From contig NZ_SLWS01000005.1 of NCBI RefSeq assembly GCF_004345645.1, positions 434,001 to 498,000 on the forward strand: a stretch of 64,000 nucleotides of DNA. The letters are read 5' to 3'. The notes under the pieces are model-generated. The model worked only from the letters and a program-made list of their open reading frames with translations, made no database searches and was not told the origin of the DNA. The stretch is from Actinocrispum wychmicini. GTDB lineage: Bacteria > Actinomycetota > Actinomycetes > Mycobacteriales > Pseudonocardiaceae. The translations under genes and the position numbers were made by a program. Shown piece by piece: positions 1-9,226 of the stretch (positions are counted from its first letter, which is position 1; each line of letters starts with the position of its first letter).

Positions 1-2178
1 AAGCAGGTCAGGCAGATTGCGTTCGGCGCGCAGGTCCGCGAGGGCCGCGTCCGCCATTGCCTGCGTCAGGTTTACGCGGGTGACCTTGGTGCCACTGGTC
101 AGCAGCTTCTTCACCCGCGCGTCCAACAGGTCGACTCTGTGCACCGCGCTCTTGTCGTAGCCGGGCGCCGCGTAGTCACGTGCCTGCGCGTTGTTCCAGC
201 TGACGAAGTAGTCCTGGTTGATCGCCTGCGGGTGCTGGGCGAACGGGGTGTACTGGGCGCTGTTGGAGGTGGGGTCCCAGCCGTTCCACTCGTTGGCCGG
301 GTCCGCCTTGATCGGCATGTTCGGGTCCACAGTCGCCTTGCGCGACGGGTTGGCGCCCGAGTTGAAGTACGCCGTGTCCCGTGAGTCCACATAGAACCAG
401 TTGAACGTGTAGTTCACGTCCATGGCCGCGCGCTGGAAGTCCTGCGCGGAATGGATGAGGTCCGGGTCGTTGAACTCCTGGAACCCGATGATCGAGTCGA
501 TCTCGTGCTTGTACGTCGACCGCAGGCTCGCGTAGGCGACCGGTTTCCCGCCGACCGTCGCCCGCGAGATGATCGGCCCGTAGGCGGTCTTGAAACTCAC
601 CAGGCGGTACGAGCCCGCCGCGGTCCCGTCCGCGACTGTCGGTTTCCAACTGTTCTTACGCTCCAGTGTCTGGATCGGCACACATTGGCCATGCAGCATG
701 TAGAACGCGGAGTCCTTCGTCACCGGCTTGCCGGTGGGGTCGCACAGGTCGACGGCGAATGTGTCGATGATGTCCTGTGCGGACGTGGTCGCGCTCCATG
801 AGTAGTCCTGACCACGGCCGAGCAGCACGTAGAAGCTGATCCCGGCGAACGAAGCGCCGCGGGCGCTGATCCCGGGGCCTTGAAGTTCTTGTAGGACAAG
901 CAGTTGCGGCGCGAAGTAGCCGGTCTGCGGACCGAACACGGCCACCGGGTGCCCACTGGCCGTGTACTGGCCGGACACGACTAGGGCGTTGGACATGCCG
1001 TGCTTGTCGCTCACCAGGTCACCGGGCAGCACGCCGTTGTCGAACATGCCCTGCGCGGCTTCCTGGCCGGCGGGAGCCGCGACCTTCACCGGTGCCGCGG
1101 ACGGGTTCGCCGCCGAGCCGGTCTGGTCGAACACGAGCTGCTGCGGAGTCACCGAACCCTTGTCCGGCATGGCCACGCCGGACGGGTTGGCGGGCGCCTG
1201 GCCGTACGGGAAGCTCTGGCCGTTGTGCAAAGTCAGCGTGGTCTCCGGGTCGTTCTGCGCCCGGAACGCCTGCCATTGCCGTTCACCCTCGGCCATGCCG
1301 TAGCGCTCCTGGAACGCCATGCGCGTGATCGCGGACTCGACTTCCCCGCCGCCACCGCCGCCGAACTGCGCGCCCACGACAGAGGCGAGGACCACCAGGT
1401 CAGGCAAGGTGAACGGCTCGATCGAACCGGCGTTGGTGATCGCGTCGACGTGTCCGGTGAGGACGTACTCACCCGGGAAGTACCGGCCGTTGTACGACTG
1501 GGTGACATACGCGTTCACACCGTCCAAATACGACTTCGCGTCGGCCAACGCCTGTGCGCCGCGCGGGCTGGCCGCCGCCGCCCGGTCGATCTGGGCCTGC
1601 AACTCCTGCTCGTCGTACGGCGCGGACCGGAAGAAGTCCTGTTCGAGCTGGCGGTTCGCGGGTGCGCCACCGGCGAACGGGGTCAACTGGCCGCGGCCGA
1701 CCCGGCGGAACAGGTCCATCAGCCACAATCTGTCCTGCGCGGTGGCGTATCCGGCGCCGAACTCGGTGCCTGAGCGGGTGGTGCCGGTGATGTGGGGAAC
1801 ACCCAACTTCTTGTCGCGCACGATGGTCACGTCAGCGCGCGGCCTGATGGTGCTCTCCACCTGGTCCGACGGCACGCCGAAAGAGGAGTCGTTGTAGAAC
1901 TGGCCGATCTTGTCGGTGGTCAGGCCGGAATAGCCGGCCGGCAGGCTGTCGTACTTGCCCAGTTGGTCGGCGGCGTGTGCCGGCCGGGTGCCGAACACCT
2001 TGTGCGCCAGGATGTCGGCCAATGTCGCGTTGCCGTTCTGGCCCGGCGGCAGGATGTCGTTGCACTGGCCCAGGCAGTAGTCGTTGGTGACGGGGGCGGC
2101 CAGCGCCGGAGCGGCCGCGACGAGGCCGGCGGTGGCCGTCGCCACGGCGGTTAGTGCGGCGAGTAAGCGTCCGCGCAT
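1..2178 (-). CDS. Penicillin acylase family protein (3' end outside window)
   Basis: Secreted N-terminal-nucleophile hydrolase of the penicillin/acyl-homoserine-lactone acylase family, which cleaves amide-linked acyl groups. The gene begins with ATG at 2178 behind a GAGAGGAG ribosome site, and 726 codons run to the window edge with no stop. Residues 1-27 are a signal peptide ending ALA. Around residue 396 the sequence GMSNALVVSG fits the family's self-processing site, where the Ser becomes the N-terminal nucleophile of the beta chain; the region before it would be the alpha chain and linker. The substrate cannot be told: penicillins, AHLs or N-acyl peptides are all possible. Family assignment is firm, substrate unknown. 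Confidence 0.88.
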   Translation of the reverse strand, partial: MRGRLLAALTAVATATAGLVAAAPALAAPVTNDYCLGQCNDILPPGQNGNATLADILAHKVFGTRPAHAADQLGKYDSLPAGYSGLTTDKIGQFYNDSSFGVPSDQVESTIRPRADVTIVRDKKLGVPHITGTTRSGTEFGAGYATAQDRLWLMDLFRRVGRGQLTPFAGGAPANRQLEQDFFRSAPYDEQELQAQIDRAAAASPRGAQALADAKSYLDGVNAYVTQSYNGRYFPGEYVLTGHVDAITNAGSIEPFTLPDLVVLASVVGAQFGGGGGGEVESAITRMAFQERYGMAEGERQWQAFRAQNDPETTLTLHNGQSFPYGQAPANPSGVAMPDKGSVTPQQLVFDQTGSAANPSAAPVKVAAPAGQEAAQGMFDNGVLPGDLVSDKHGMSNALVVSGQYTASGHPVAVFGPQTGYFAPQLLVLQELQGPGISARGASFAGISFYVLLGRGQDYSWSATTSAQDIIDTFAVDLCDPTGKPVTKDSAFYMLHGQCVPIQTLERKNSWKPTVADGTAAGSYRLVSFKTAYGPIISRATVGGKPVAYASLRSTYKHEIDSIIGFQEFNDPDLIHSAQDFQRAAMDVNYTFNWFYVDSRDTAYFNSGANPSRKATVDPNMPIKADPANEWNGWDPTSNSAQYTPFAQHPQAINQDYFVSWNNAQARDYAAPGYDKSAVHRVDLLDARVKKLLTSGTKVTRVNLTQAMADAALADLRAERNLPDLL

Positions 2179-2403
2179 TGCAGGGCTCCTCTCAGGGAGG
2201 TGACGAAGAGCACGTTACCGCCAAGTAACGTCATTGCGAAAGAGTCTCATGTTTAACGGTGTGCAACGGGCTCCGCCCCCTGAGTAGACAAATGTGACCC
2301 GTTGGTGGTTGACGATCAGCCCATTGGGTGAGAAAAAGGGCCATTGGACTCCGTCCGCCCTGGCCGTACCACGGGACGGAACCCAAACAGGGAGGCGCCA
2401 AAG

Positions 2404-3051
2404 GTGATCAAGGTGATGCTGGCCGACGACGAGGACCTCGTTCGTTCCGGCCTTCGAACCATCCTGACAAGCGCGGGGGACATCGAGGTGGTCGCCGAGT
2501 GCGACGACGGCCTGCACGTGGCCGACCTCGCCAGACAGCACCGGCCGCACGTGGTCATGCTGGACATCCGGATGCGCTCGGCGGACGGCCTGTTCGCGCT
2601 GCGTCGGCTGCGTGCCCTGCCTGAACCCCCCAAGGTCGCCATGCTGACCACGTTCGACGTGGACGAGTACGTCACCGAGGCCCTGCGCATCGGCGCCAGC
2701 GGGTTCCTGCTCAAGGACACCGAACCCGCTGTGCTCGTGCGTGCGGTCCGTGACCTCGCCGCCGGCGGCGCCGTGCTCGACCCGGGAGTCGCGGCGCGGG
2801 TGCTCTCGTCGGTCGCGGACGGTGAACGCGCCGCGGAACCCGCGCGGCGGTTGCTCGCGTCGCTTTCGGAGCGTGAACGGGAGGTCGTCGGCCTGATCGG
2901 CCAGGGCCTGTCGAACGCCGAGATCGGCAGCGCACTGCACCTGTCCGAAGCCACCGTGAAGGGCTACGTCTCCGCCGTGCTCGGCAAGATCGGCGCGGTG
3001 AACCGGGTACAGGCGGCGCTGGTCGCCTACCGGGGCGGGCTCATCGCCTGA
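2404..3051 (+). CDS. Orphan LuxR/NarL-type response regulator
   Basis: DNA-binding response regulator of about 215 aa. The receiver domain shows the acidic pair at residues 8-9, the phospho-acceptor Asp54 in VMLDIRM, and the Lys in LLKDTEP. The C-terminal LuxR helix-turn-helix (about residues 155-205) carries LSEREREVVGLIGQGLSN. GTG 2404 is chosen because GGGAGG lies nine bases upstream and the receiver fold begins there; an upstream ATG at 2344 would add 20 unlikely residues. No kinase is adjacent. The only kinase in the window of the matching HisKA_3 class is the orphan at 36179, so a distant pairing is conceivable but unproven. Confidence 0.85.
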   Translation: MIKVMLADDEDLVRSGLRTILTSAGDIEVVAECDDGLHVADLARQHRPHVVMLDIRMRSADGLFALRRLRALPEPPKVAMLTTFDVDEYVTEALRIGASGFLLKDTEPAVLVRAVRDLAAGGAVLDPGVAARVLSSVADGERAAEPARRLLASLSEREREVVGLIGQGLSNAEIGSALHLSEATVKGYVSAVLGKIGAVNRVQAALVAYRGGLIA

Positions 3052-4508
3052 TCGAGGTCGGGCCATTCGACACGGTTCCGGCCGTTGCGTTTGGCCAGGT
3101 ACAACGCGGTGTCCGCGGCGGCGAACAGATGCTCGAGGCTGCCGCGGCCACTGGCCACACCGATGCTGACGGTGGGCCGGCGGGCCGCGCCGAGGCGGGA
3201 ACGCCAGTCGTGCCCGTCGACCGCCGCGCGGATCCGTTCGGCCACCACCGGCCCGAGCTGCCCGTCCCCGACGAGCAGGATGATGAACTCGTCGCCAGCC
3301 CACCGGGCCACCAGGTCGTTGGCCCGGCACTCGCCGCGCAGCAACTCGGCGATCTCCCGCAGCGCGCTGTCCCCGACGGCGTGTCCGGCGTCGTCGTTGA
3401 TCTCCTTGAACCAGTCCACGTCGATGAGCACGAGCCACGGTGTGAGCCCGGCGGTCCCCGCGTTGGCCAACACCTTCGGCGCCGTGTGTTCGAGCCCCAG
3501 ACGGTTCGTCAGGCCGGTCAACGGGTCCCGTACGGCCGCCTCCTGCGCCGCGGTCGCGAGCCGTTGCGCCTGAATCGCCAAACGGCGTTGCTCAAGCGCC
3601 TGACGAAGACCTTCCTGCATCATCGACATGGCCGTTTGCCGCGCGCTCACGTTACGGCGCAACGCCGTCGCCTCACCCGCGTAGTCGTCCAACGCCGCGC
3701 AGATATCCGCCAGATCCGTCGAGAACCTGGTCAGCAGGGAGATGTCGTTGATCATCTCGGCCTGTCGGACCGCGTTGGCCGCGAATGTCCGGGCCTCCAC
3801 CAGCGCGTCCTGGCGGCGGCGGACGCTGGACAGCACCCAGTTACCCACCGCTGTCGTCCACCTGTCGCCCGCGGCCAGGCCGGCCTCCAGCGTCTGCAGC
3901 GCGACCTTCTCGCCCGCGTCGATCTCGCCGCACCCGACGAGCGCGGCACCGTACGCCCCCAACAACCCCAGCCGTACCGACTCATGGGTACGCAGGGTGA
4001 GTCCCTCGGCGAGGAGTTCCCGGGACTCGGCGAACATCGGACCCGCGGCCGCCGCCGAGCCGTTGACCGCCTCGAAGTTGATCGTGCCGCCCAGCCGCTG
4101 CAACGCGACCGCCAGTTCGGCCTCGTCGCCGGACTCCCGCGCGGCCTGTACGGCCGCTCGCAGCAACGTCATCGCCGCCTGGTGATGCCCGATGCCGGTC
4201 AGCAGGTACCCCAGGAGGCTCATGGCCATCACGGCGCGTGCACCCGCCGGGTGCTCGCTGTCGATGTCCGTCCAGCCCTCGGCGGCCAGTTCCAGGGCGA
4301 GCGGGATCCGCCGCAGCCGCCACGCGGTCACCGCCCGGCCGGTCAGGATCGCCGCCCGGGACCATTGGTCCAGGTCGACGGGCAGTGTGTTCAGCGACTC
4401 GTCGAACCGCGTGCCGGCGTCCGCGGACCGGTCGGTGTTCAGCAGCTCGCGGATCTCCCGGTCGGCCCGGATTATCTCGCCGGCTCTGTCCTGCTCGTCC
4501 TGGTCCAA
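3027..4508 (-). CDS. Diguanylate cyclase with TPR-like N-terminal half
   Basis: 493-aa cytoplasmic protein. Residues about 50-310 are helical, Ala/Leu-rich and TPR-like, followed by a GGDEF domain: DPLTGLTNR at 328-336 and the signature AGDEF at 404-408. An RxxD motif (RAND, 395-398) sits five residues before the signature, the usual inhibitory I-site for c-di-GMP. AGDEF variants are commonly active, so synthesis of c-di-GMP from GTP is expected. The start is TTG at 4508: an in-frame TGA lies seven codons upstream and GAGG is correctly spaced. No EAL domain or membrane segment is present. Its 3' end overlaps the convergent response regulator by 25 bp. Confidence 0.85.
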   Translation of the reverse strand: MDQDEQDRAGEIIRADREIRELLNTDRSADAGTRFDESLNTLPVDLDQWSRAAILTGRAVTAWRLRRIPLALELAAEGWTDIDSEHPAGARAVMAMSLLGYLLTGIGHHQAAMTLLRAAVQAARESGDEAELAVALQRLGGTINFEAVNGSAAAAGPMFAESRELLAEGLTLRTHESVRLGLLGAYGAALVGCGEIDAGEKVALQTLEAGLAAGDRWTTAVGNWVLSSVRRRQDALVEARTFAANAVRQAEMINDISLLTRFSTDLADICAALDDYAGEATALRRNVSARQTAMSMMQEGLRQALEQRRLAIQAQRLATAAQEAAVRDPLTGLTNRLGLEHTAPKVLANAGTAGLTPWLVLIDVDWFKEINDDAGHAVGDSALREIAELLRGECRANDLVARWAGDEFIILLVGDGQLGPVVAERIRAAVDGHDWRSRLGAARRPTVSIGVASGRGSLEHLFAAADTALYLAKRNGRNRVEWPDLDQAMSPPR

Positions 4509-4687
4509 CCCGACCTCAGCAACTACTCAGCCCCTCGGAGCGCCCCGACTGGCAAGGTTACCCGCGTGCGAACGTCGACTGGCCGATGGCGGACCAATGC
4601 GTTGATCTATAACTCTTTCGGGCTAATCATGTGACCTGATCACGGTTTCAGTGTGATCCACAGTGGACGGCCGGTCACGTGCGCGGA

Positions 4688-5335
4688 TCAGCCCTGGGCG
4701 GTGCCGTCCGGGGACGGTCGCCACTGTGCGAACGGGCGGTCCAATGTCCACGTGTTCCCGGTGAGACTCAACGTTCTTGTCTCGCATTGTCCCGGATTGG
4801 ACAGTGACTCGAACAGGTCCACGCTCCAGGAGAAGACCCGGCGGCACAGCAGGCGCATCGTCAACCCGTGCGTGACAAGCAGAACGGTGTCCGGATGCGC
4901 ACTGTCCGAACGCATAGTGTCACGCAACTCCGCGATGAACGCGGCCACGCGGTCGTCCACATCGGCGCCTGACTCGCCATGGGCGAGCCGGTAGAAGAAA
5001 TGTCCGAACTCGTGCCGTTTGAGCTTCTGAATCTCCTGTTCGACCGGATCCTGCAGATTGCCCCAGTCCTGTTCACGCAGCCGGGGCTCGGCGACCTTGC
5101 GCTCCACCAGGTCGTCGAGCCCCAGCAGGTCGAACGTGCGTTGAGTTCGGACATACGGGCTCACGTACACCGCGACCGGCTCCGGACCGAGCAGCTCGCG
5201 CACCCGGGGACCCGCGGCGCGCGACTGCTCCTCGCCAAGGACGGTCAACGGCAGGGCGTGGTCGGGAATCCGGCAGTACGCCAGCTCGTCGACGTTTCCC
5301 AGGCTCTCCGCGTGCCGCAGCAGAATGATCCGCAC
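4688..5335 (-). CDS. Histidine phosphatase family protein
   Basis: 215-aa cytoplasmic phosphatase/phosphoglycerate-mutase-like enzyme. The N-terminal LLRHAES supplies the phospho-accepting His8 and Arg7; SPYVRTQRTF supplies the second Arg, and VTHGLTMR near residue 155 the second catalytic His. Start is GTG 5335 (RIILLRHAE immediately follows). The substrate is not predictable from sequence. It is followed at its 5' side by the secreted esterase on the same strand with a 15-bp gap, so the two may be cotranscribed. Confidence 0.85.
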   Translation of the reverse strand: MRIILLRHAESLGNVDELAYCRIPDHALPLTVLGEEQSRAAGPRVRELLGPEPVAVYVSPYVRTQRTFDLLGLDDLVERKVAEPRLREQDWGNLQDPVEQEIQKLKRHEFGHFFYRLAHGESGADVDDRVAAFIAELRDTMRSDSAHPDTVLLVTHGLTMRLLCRRVFSWSVDLFESLSNPGQCETRTLSLTGNTWTLDRPFAQWRPSPDGTAQG

Positions 5336-5350
5336 CGGTTCATCGTGCCG

Positions 5351-6322
5351 TCACCCGTGATAGCCCGCCCTAGTGAGGAGGGTCACGGCAGCCTTGCCAC
5401 CCACCACCGAGGCGGGCACCGACCGTGGCACGGCGCGGCTGCCCGAGCCCGTCCGGACACCCAGGGCCTTGCCGACCTGGTTGGCCATGCCGACCATGCC
5501 GGACTTGAACGGGTGGTAGGCGATGGCCGCGAACAGGTTCGTGTCCTTGCCCTGGATCCACGCGTTCCGGCCGGCACACGCGTCGTGACCCAGTGACGCC
5601 GGGTACATGTCGACGAACGTCGTGGCGCCGTCGTTGGCCGCGGCCTTGGCGAGCGCCGTGTTCAGCGCCACCTCGACCCCGTCCAGCCACTTCAGGTCAC
5701 CGTCGGCGAACGGCAGCACGTCGGGACACGTGCCGGACGCCGGGGCGATCCTGGGGTAGCCGACCAGCACGACCTTCGCGTTCGGCGACCGCTGGTGCAC
5801 GCCGGCCAACACCGCCTGGACCCGGTCACCGGTCATGGCGACCTTCGCCTTCATGGTGTCCACGCCGTTGACCGTGAAATGGGCCTGGCAGGGCGTCCCG
5901 GTCGGGTCGGACGCCCGCAGGTCGGGGCACGTGCTGGTCAGGTCGCCGACCACGCCGAAGTCGTTGCCGCCGATGCCGACAGTCACCAGGTCGGTGTCCG
6001 CCCGCAGGTAGCTGAACTGTGCCCGGTGCGTGCCGATCGGGATCGGCGGCACCTGGGCCTGCGTCATGTTCGTGGTGTCCGCGCCGCCGCAGCTGCCGTC
6101 GGTGTACGAACGGAGACCCAGGTTGTCGGCGAGCAGCGCCGGGTAGTTGTTGGTCGACGTGAAGCAGGTCAGCCGGTCCAGCCGAGGCCACGGAATGCCG
6201 GGACCGGAGGTGTAGGAGTCGCCGAGCGCGACGTATCTCTCGTACTGCGGGGCGGCCGTGGCTACCGCGGTTCCGGTCAGGAACAGGACAAGGACGGCCA
6301 TGATCACGCGCAGTGTGTTCAC
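5351..6322 (-). CDS. Secreted GDSL/SGNH-hydrolase (lipase/esterase)
   Basis: About 323 aa. Start chosen at GTG 6322 because TTGGAG is six bases upstream and the encoded N-terminus is a clean signal peptide (VIMAVLVLFLTGTAVATA then AP). The SGNH blocks are visible: VALGDSYTSG (nucleophile about Ser36), GGNDFG around residue 125, and YHPFKSG near the C-terminus carrying the catalytic His. This is the architecture of actinobacterial secreted lipases such as the Streptomyces SGNH lipases. Cys residues through the mature domain suggest disulfides. A longer reading from GTG 6394 exists but would overlap the divergent promoter. Confidence 0.85.
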   Translation of the reverse strand: MNTLRVIMAVLVLFLTGTAVATAAPQYERYVALGDSYTSGPGIPWPRLDRLTCFTSTNNYPALLADNLGLRSYTDGSCGGADTTNMTQAQVPPIPIGTHRAQFSYLRADTDLVTVGIGGNDFGVVGDLTSTCPDLRASDPTGTPCQAHFTVNGVDTMKAKVAMTGDRVQAVLAGVHQRSPNAKVVLVGYPRIAPASGTCPDVLPFADGDLKWLDGVEVALNTALAKAAANDGATTFVDMYPASLGHDACAGRNAWIQGKDTNLFAAIAYHPFKSGMVGMANQVGKALGVRTGSGSRAVPRSVPASVVGGKAAVTLLTRAGYHG

Positions 6323-6382
6323 CGTCACACTCCAACACCGGCGTGGGTGATTGTCCAGGTCAGTCCCCCGATCAGAGCTATT

Positions 6383-6397
6383 TAGACTGACCACTCA
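6383..6397 (+). promoter_or_regulatory. Putative leaderless promoter of the TRIC gene
   Basis: TAGACT (6383-6388) is followed by eight bases and then the ATG. No ribosome-binding sequence precedes the ATG. A transcript starting seven to eight bases after the -10 box would begin at the start codon. No convincing -35 is seen. The same spacing occurs at trpS. Confidence 0.45.
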
Positions 6398-7008
6398 TGC
6401 TGCTCGTGGTGCTCGACTTGGTGGGTATCGCCGTGTTCGCGGCGTCCGGCGCGCTGGGTGGGGTACGGGCGCGGTTGGACACCTTCGGGGTGGTCGTGCT
6501 GGGGATGACGACCGCGTTGGGCGGCGGGATCATCCGGGACGTGCTGCTCGGCGTCCATCCGCCGGCCACGCTGCGCGACTGGCGCTACCTGCTCGTGCCG
6601 ATCGTGACCTCGCTCGTGGTGTTCTGGTTCCACCCGCAGGTTGCGAAGTTGCGTAGGGCGGTGTTGCTGGCCGACGCCGTGGGGCTCGGACTGTTCACCG
6701 TCTCGGGCACGGCGACCGCGCTGGCCCATGGCGTTCCTACGTACACGGCGTGCCTGATCGGTATGACCGCCGGTATCGGCGGCGGCGCTCTACGCGACGT
6801 GCTGTTGCGTGAGATCCCCATGGTCCTGCGCAAGGAGATCTACGCGCTCGCCGCGTTGGCCGGCGCGGGGGTCGTGGTGCTGGGCGCGCAGCTGGGATGG
6901 CCGGACAATCCGGTCGCGGTCGTGGCCGCGGCGATCACCGTGACGATCCGGTTGGTCGCGCTGTGGCGTCGCTGGAACGCGCCGGTCGCGCGAGGTGTGA
7001 GCGGTTGA
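6397..7008 (+). CDS. TRIC family cation channel protein
   Basis: 203-aa integral membrane protein with about six to seven helices. It is a tandem duplication of a three-helix unit: TALGGGIIRDVLLG in the first half and TAGIGGGALRDVLLR in the second, the glycine-rich signature of prokaryotic TRIC (YadS/UPF0126) channels, which form trimeric monovalent cation pores. Length and repeat layout are normal. It lies just upstream of mprA on the same strand; the 48-bp gap contains the proposed MprA box, so it is probably a separate unit. Confidence 0.88.
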   Translation: MLLVVLDLVGIAVFAASGALGGVRARLDTFGVVVLGMTTALGGGIIRDVLLGVHPPATLRDWRYLLVPIVTSLVVFWFHPQVAKLRRAVLLADAVGLGLFTVSGTATALAHGVPTYTACLIGMTAGIGGGALRDVLLREIPMVLRKEIYALAALAGAGVVVLGAQLGWPDNPVAVVAAAITVTIRLVALWRRWNAPVARGVSG

Positions 7009-7016
7009 TTGGGCGT

Positions 7017-7035
7017 TTCTCAGGCGCATCTCAGA
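7017..7035 (+). promoter_or_regulatory. Putative MprA box upstream of mprA
   Basis: Two 8-bp direct half-sites, TTCTCAGG and ATCTCAGA, separated by CGC, giving an 11-bp period. A near-identical 19-bp element stands before htrA (21761-21779). The Mycobacterium MprA box is described as two loosely conserved 8-bp direct repeats in 19 bp, which fits this geometry. It ends 21 bases before the mprA ATG. Confidence 0.65.
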
Positions 7036-7056
7036 CCGAAAGGGAACACTGCCCTT

Positions 7057-7752
7057 ATGCGCATTCTGGTAGTGGACGACGACAGGGCCGTTCGCGAGTC
7101 CCTCCGCCGGTCGCTGCAGTTCAACGGTTACCAGGTGGAGGTCGCCAGCGACGGCCAACAGGCGCTCGACACGATCGTCGGCAGCCGGCCGGACGCGATG
7201 GTGCTCGACGTGATGATGCCGCGGCTGGACGGGCTCCAGGTGTGCCGGCAGCTCCGCAGCACCGGCGACGACCTGCCGATCCTCGTGCTGACCGCGCGGG
7301 ACCTGGTGTCCGATCGGGTGGCCGGTCTGGACGCCGGTGCCGACGACTACCTGCCCAAGCCGTTCGCCCTGGAGGAGCTGCTGGCCCGGCTGCGGGCCCT
7401 GCTGCGGCGAACCGCGGCCGAGAAGGCGGCCGTGGACAAGGCCGAGCCGATGCTGAAGTTCGCCGATCTGGAGCTCGACCCGGGCACCCGGGACGTGCGC
7501 CGTGGCGACCGTTCGATCAGCCTGACCCGGACCGAGTTCTCCCTGCTGGAGCTGTTGCTGACGCACCCGAAGCAGGTGCTGACCCGCAGCCGCATCCTGG
7601 AGGAGGTCTGGGGCTACGACTTCCCGACCTCCGGCAACGCCCTTGAGGTGTACGTCGGCTACCTGCGACGCAAGACCGAGGCGGCGGGTGAGCCGCGGTT
7701 GATCCACACTGTGCGCGGCGTCGGGTACGTGTTGCGGGAGACCCCGCCGTGA
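7057..7752 (+). CDS. mprA: MprA-like OmpR-family response regulator
   Basis: 231-aa regulator closely resembling mycobacterial MprA along its whole length: MRILVVDDDRAVRESLRRSL at the N-terminus, phospho-acceptor Asp51 in VLDVMMPRLDGL, Lys in YLPKPFALEELLAR, and a winged-helix OmpR domain ending RGVGYVLRE. ATG 7057 is taken (AAAGGGAAC upstream); earlier in-frame starts add non-homologous residues. The stop overlaps the GTG of the kinase gene (GTGA). MprA answers envelope stress in mycobacteria and controls pepD and itself; the repeat box upstream suggests autoregulation here too. Confidence 0.92.
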   Translation: MRILVVDDDRAVRESLRRSLQFNGYQVEVASDGQQALDTIVGSRPDAMVLDVMMPRLDGLQVCRQLRSTGDDLPILVLTARDLVSDRVAGLDAGADDYLPKPFALEELLARLRALLRRTAAEKAAVDKAEPMLKFADLELDPGTRDVRRGDRSISLTRTEFSLLELLLTHPKQVLTRSRILEEVWGYDFPTSGNALEVYVGYLRRKTEAAGEPRLIHTVRGVGYVLRETPP

Positions 7753-9140
7753 TCCTTGCGCCTCAGCACGAACCCAGGCGCCAACGGATTTCGCTTCGAA
7801 CACGAGTATCGCTGCTGGCCGCGATGTGTGTGGCCGGGACGGTCGCGCTCGTCTCGTTGGGCGCCTACATGACCGTGTCGAACAACCTGTACAACGGCCT
7901 GAACCAGAACCTCAAGGACCGCGCGGCGGCCGCGTTGAGCGCGACCGGCGCCGCGTCGAACAACATCCCGCTGCCGGCGCTCGCGGCGGGGTTGAGTGAC
8001 ATCAGGTTCGCGCTGATCGACGAGGACGGCAAGTACTACATCGAGGTGGGCCGGCCGTCGATCACCGCGCAGGAGCGGAGCGTCGCGGCGGGCAAGAAGT
8101 TCGACGGTTTCCGGGACGACGGCCCCACGGGCAGCCGCATCTACGCGGTCCACGTCCAACTGAGCACAGGGTCGTCCGGCGCCCTGGTGCTGTCGCTGCC
8201 GTTGCAGCCCACCAAGGCACTGTTGTCGCAGCTGGCGCTCGTGCTGGTGCTGATCAGTGCCGCTGGCGTTGTCGTGGCCGCGCTGGCAGGGACGGCCGTG
8301 GCGCGCACCGGGCTGATCCCGGTGGAACGGCTGACCCGCGCGACCGCCCGCGTCGCCAGGACCGGTGACCTGCGGCCGATCCCGGTCACCGGCGACGACG
8401 AGCTGGCCGGCCTGACCCAGAACTTCAACGTCATGCTCGCCGCGGTCTCGGAAGCCCGCGACCGGCAGCGGAACCTGGTCGCGGACGCCGGGCACGAGCT
8501 GCGGACGCCGCTGACCTCCTTGCGTACCAACCTCGAACTGATGATGGCGTCCGAGGCGCCGGGCGCGCCGAACCTGTCCGATCAGGACAAGGCCGAGATC
8601 CAGGGTGACCTGCGGGCCCAGTTGGACGAGCTGACCCAGCTGATCGGCGACCTGGTCGAACTGGCCCGCGAGGAGGCGGCGCACGCGGTCTGGGAGCCGG
8701 TCGAGATGGTCGAGGTGGTCGAGCAGGCGCTGGACCGGGCGCGTCGACGCGCCGGGGACATCCAGTTCGACGTGTCGCTGCAGCCGTGGCGGCTGATCGG
8801 GGACGCGCCCGCGCTGGAACGCGCCGTGCTGAACCTGCTGGACAACGCGGTCAAGTTCAGCCCGTCCGGGAGCACGGTCCAGGTCCGGCTGGGTTCGGCC
8901 GGCGACGGGTTCGCCGTGCTGGAGGTCGCCGACCAGGGGCCGGGGATCGCCCCGGAGGACCTGCCGCGGGTGTTCGACCGGTTCTACCGGTCCCAGGAGG
9001 CCCGGACGCTGCCCGGATCCGGCCTTGGGCTGGCGATCGTGCAGCAGGCGGCGCTGCGGCACGGCGGCGAGGTGTGGGCCGGTCGCGCGCCGGCGGGCGG
9101 GGCGCTGTTCACCCTGCGTCTGCCCGGGATGCCCGGCTGA
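7749..9140 (+). CDS. mprB: MprB-like sensor histidine kinase
   Basis: 463-aa membrane kinase. TM1 (about 17-45), an extracytoplasmic sensor loop (about 46-160), TM2 (about 160-185), HAMP, then HisKA with DAGHELRTPLTSL (phospho-His249), followed by HATPase blocks N (LLDNAVKFS), G1 (DQGPGIA), F and G2 (GSGLGLAIV). GTG start overlaps the mprA stop, so the pair is translationally coupled. In mycobacteria MprB is held inactive by DnaK and activated by misfolded extracytoplasmic protein; that is family knowledge, not shown here. Confidence 0.92.
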   Translation: MILAPQHEPRRQRISLRTRVSLLAAMCVAGTVALVSLGAYMTVSNNLYNGLNQNLKDRAAAALSATGAASNNIPLPALAAGLSDIRFALIDEDGKYYIEVGRPSITAQERSVAAGKKFDGFRDDGPTGSRIYAVHVQLSTGSSGALVLSLPLQPTKALLSQLALVLVLISAAGVVVAALAGTAVARTGLIPVERLTRATARVARTGDLRPIPVTGDDELAGLTQNFNVMLAAVSEARDRQRNLVADAGHELRTPLTSLRTNLELMMASEAPGAPNLSDQDKAEIQGDLRAQLDELTQLIGDLVELAREEAAHAVWEPVEMVEVVEQALDRARRRAGDIQFDVSLQPWRLIGDAPALERAVLNLLDNAVKFSPSGSTVQVRLGSAGDGFAVLEVADQGPGIAPEDLPRVFDRFYRSQEARTLPGSGLGLAIVQQAALRHGGEVWAGRAPAGGALFTLRLPGMPG

Positions 9141-9226
9141 CACCGGGCCCGACGTTTCGGGCAAATCGAAATTGTCGGTGGTTGGGTGCAGTATGTCCGC
9201 AGGAGAGCGACTCCTGGGGAGACGAA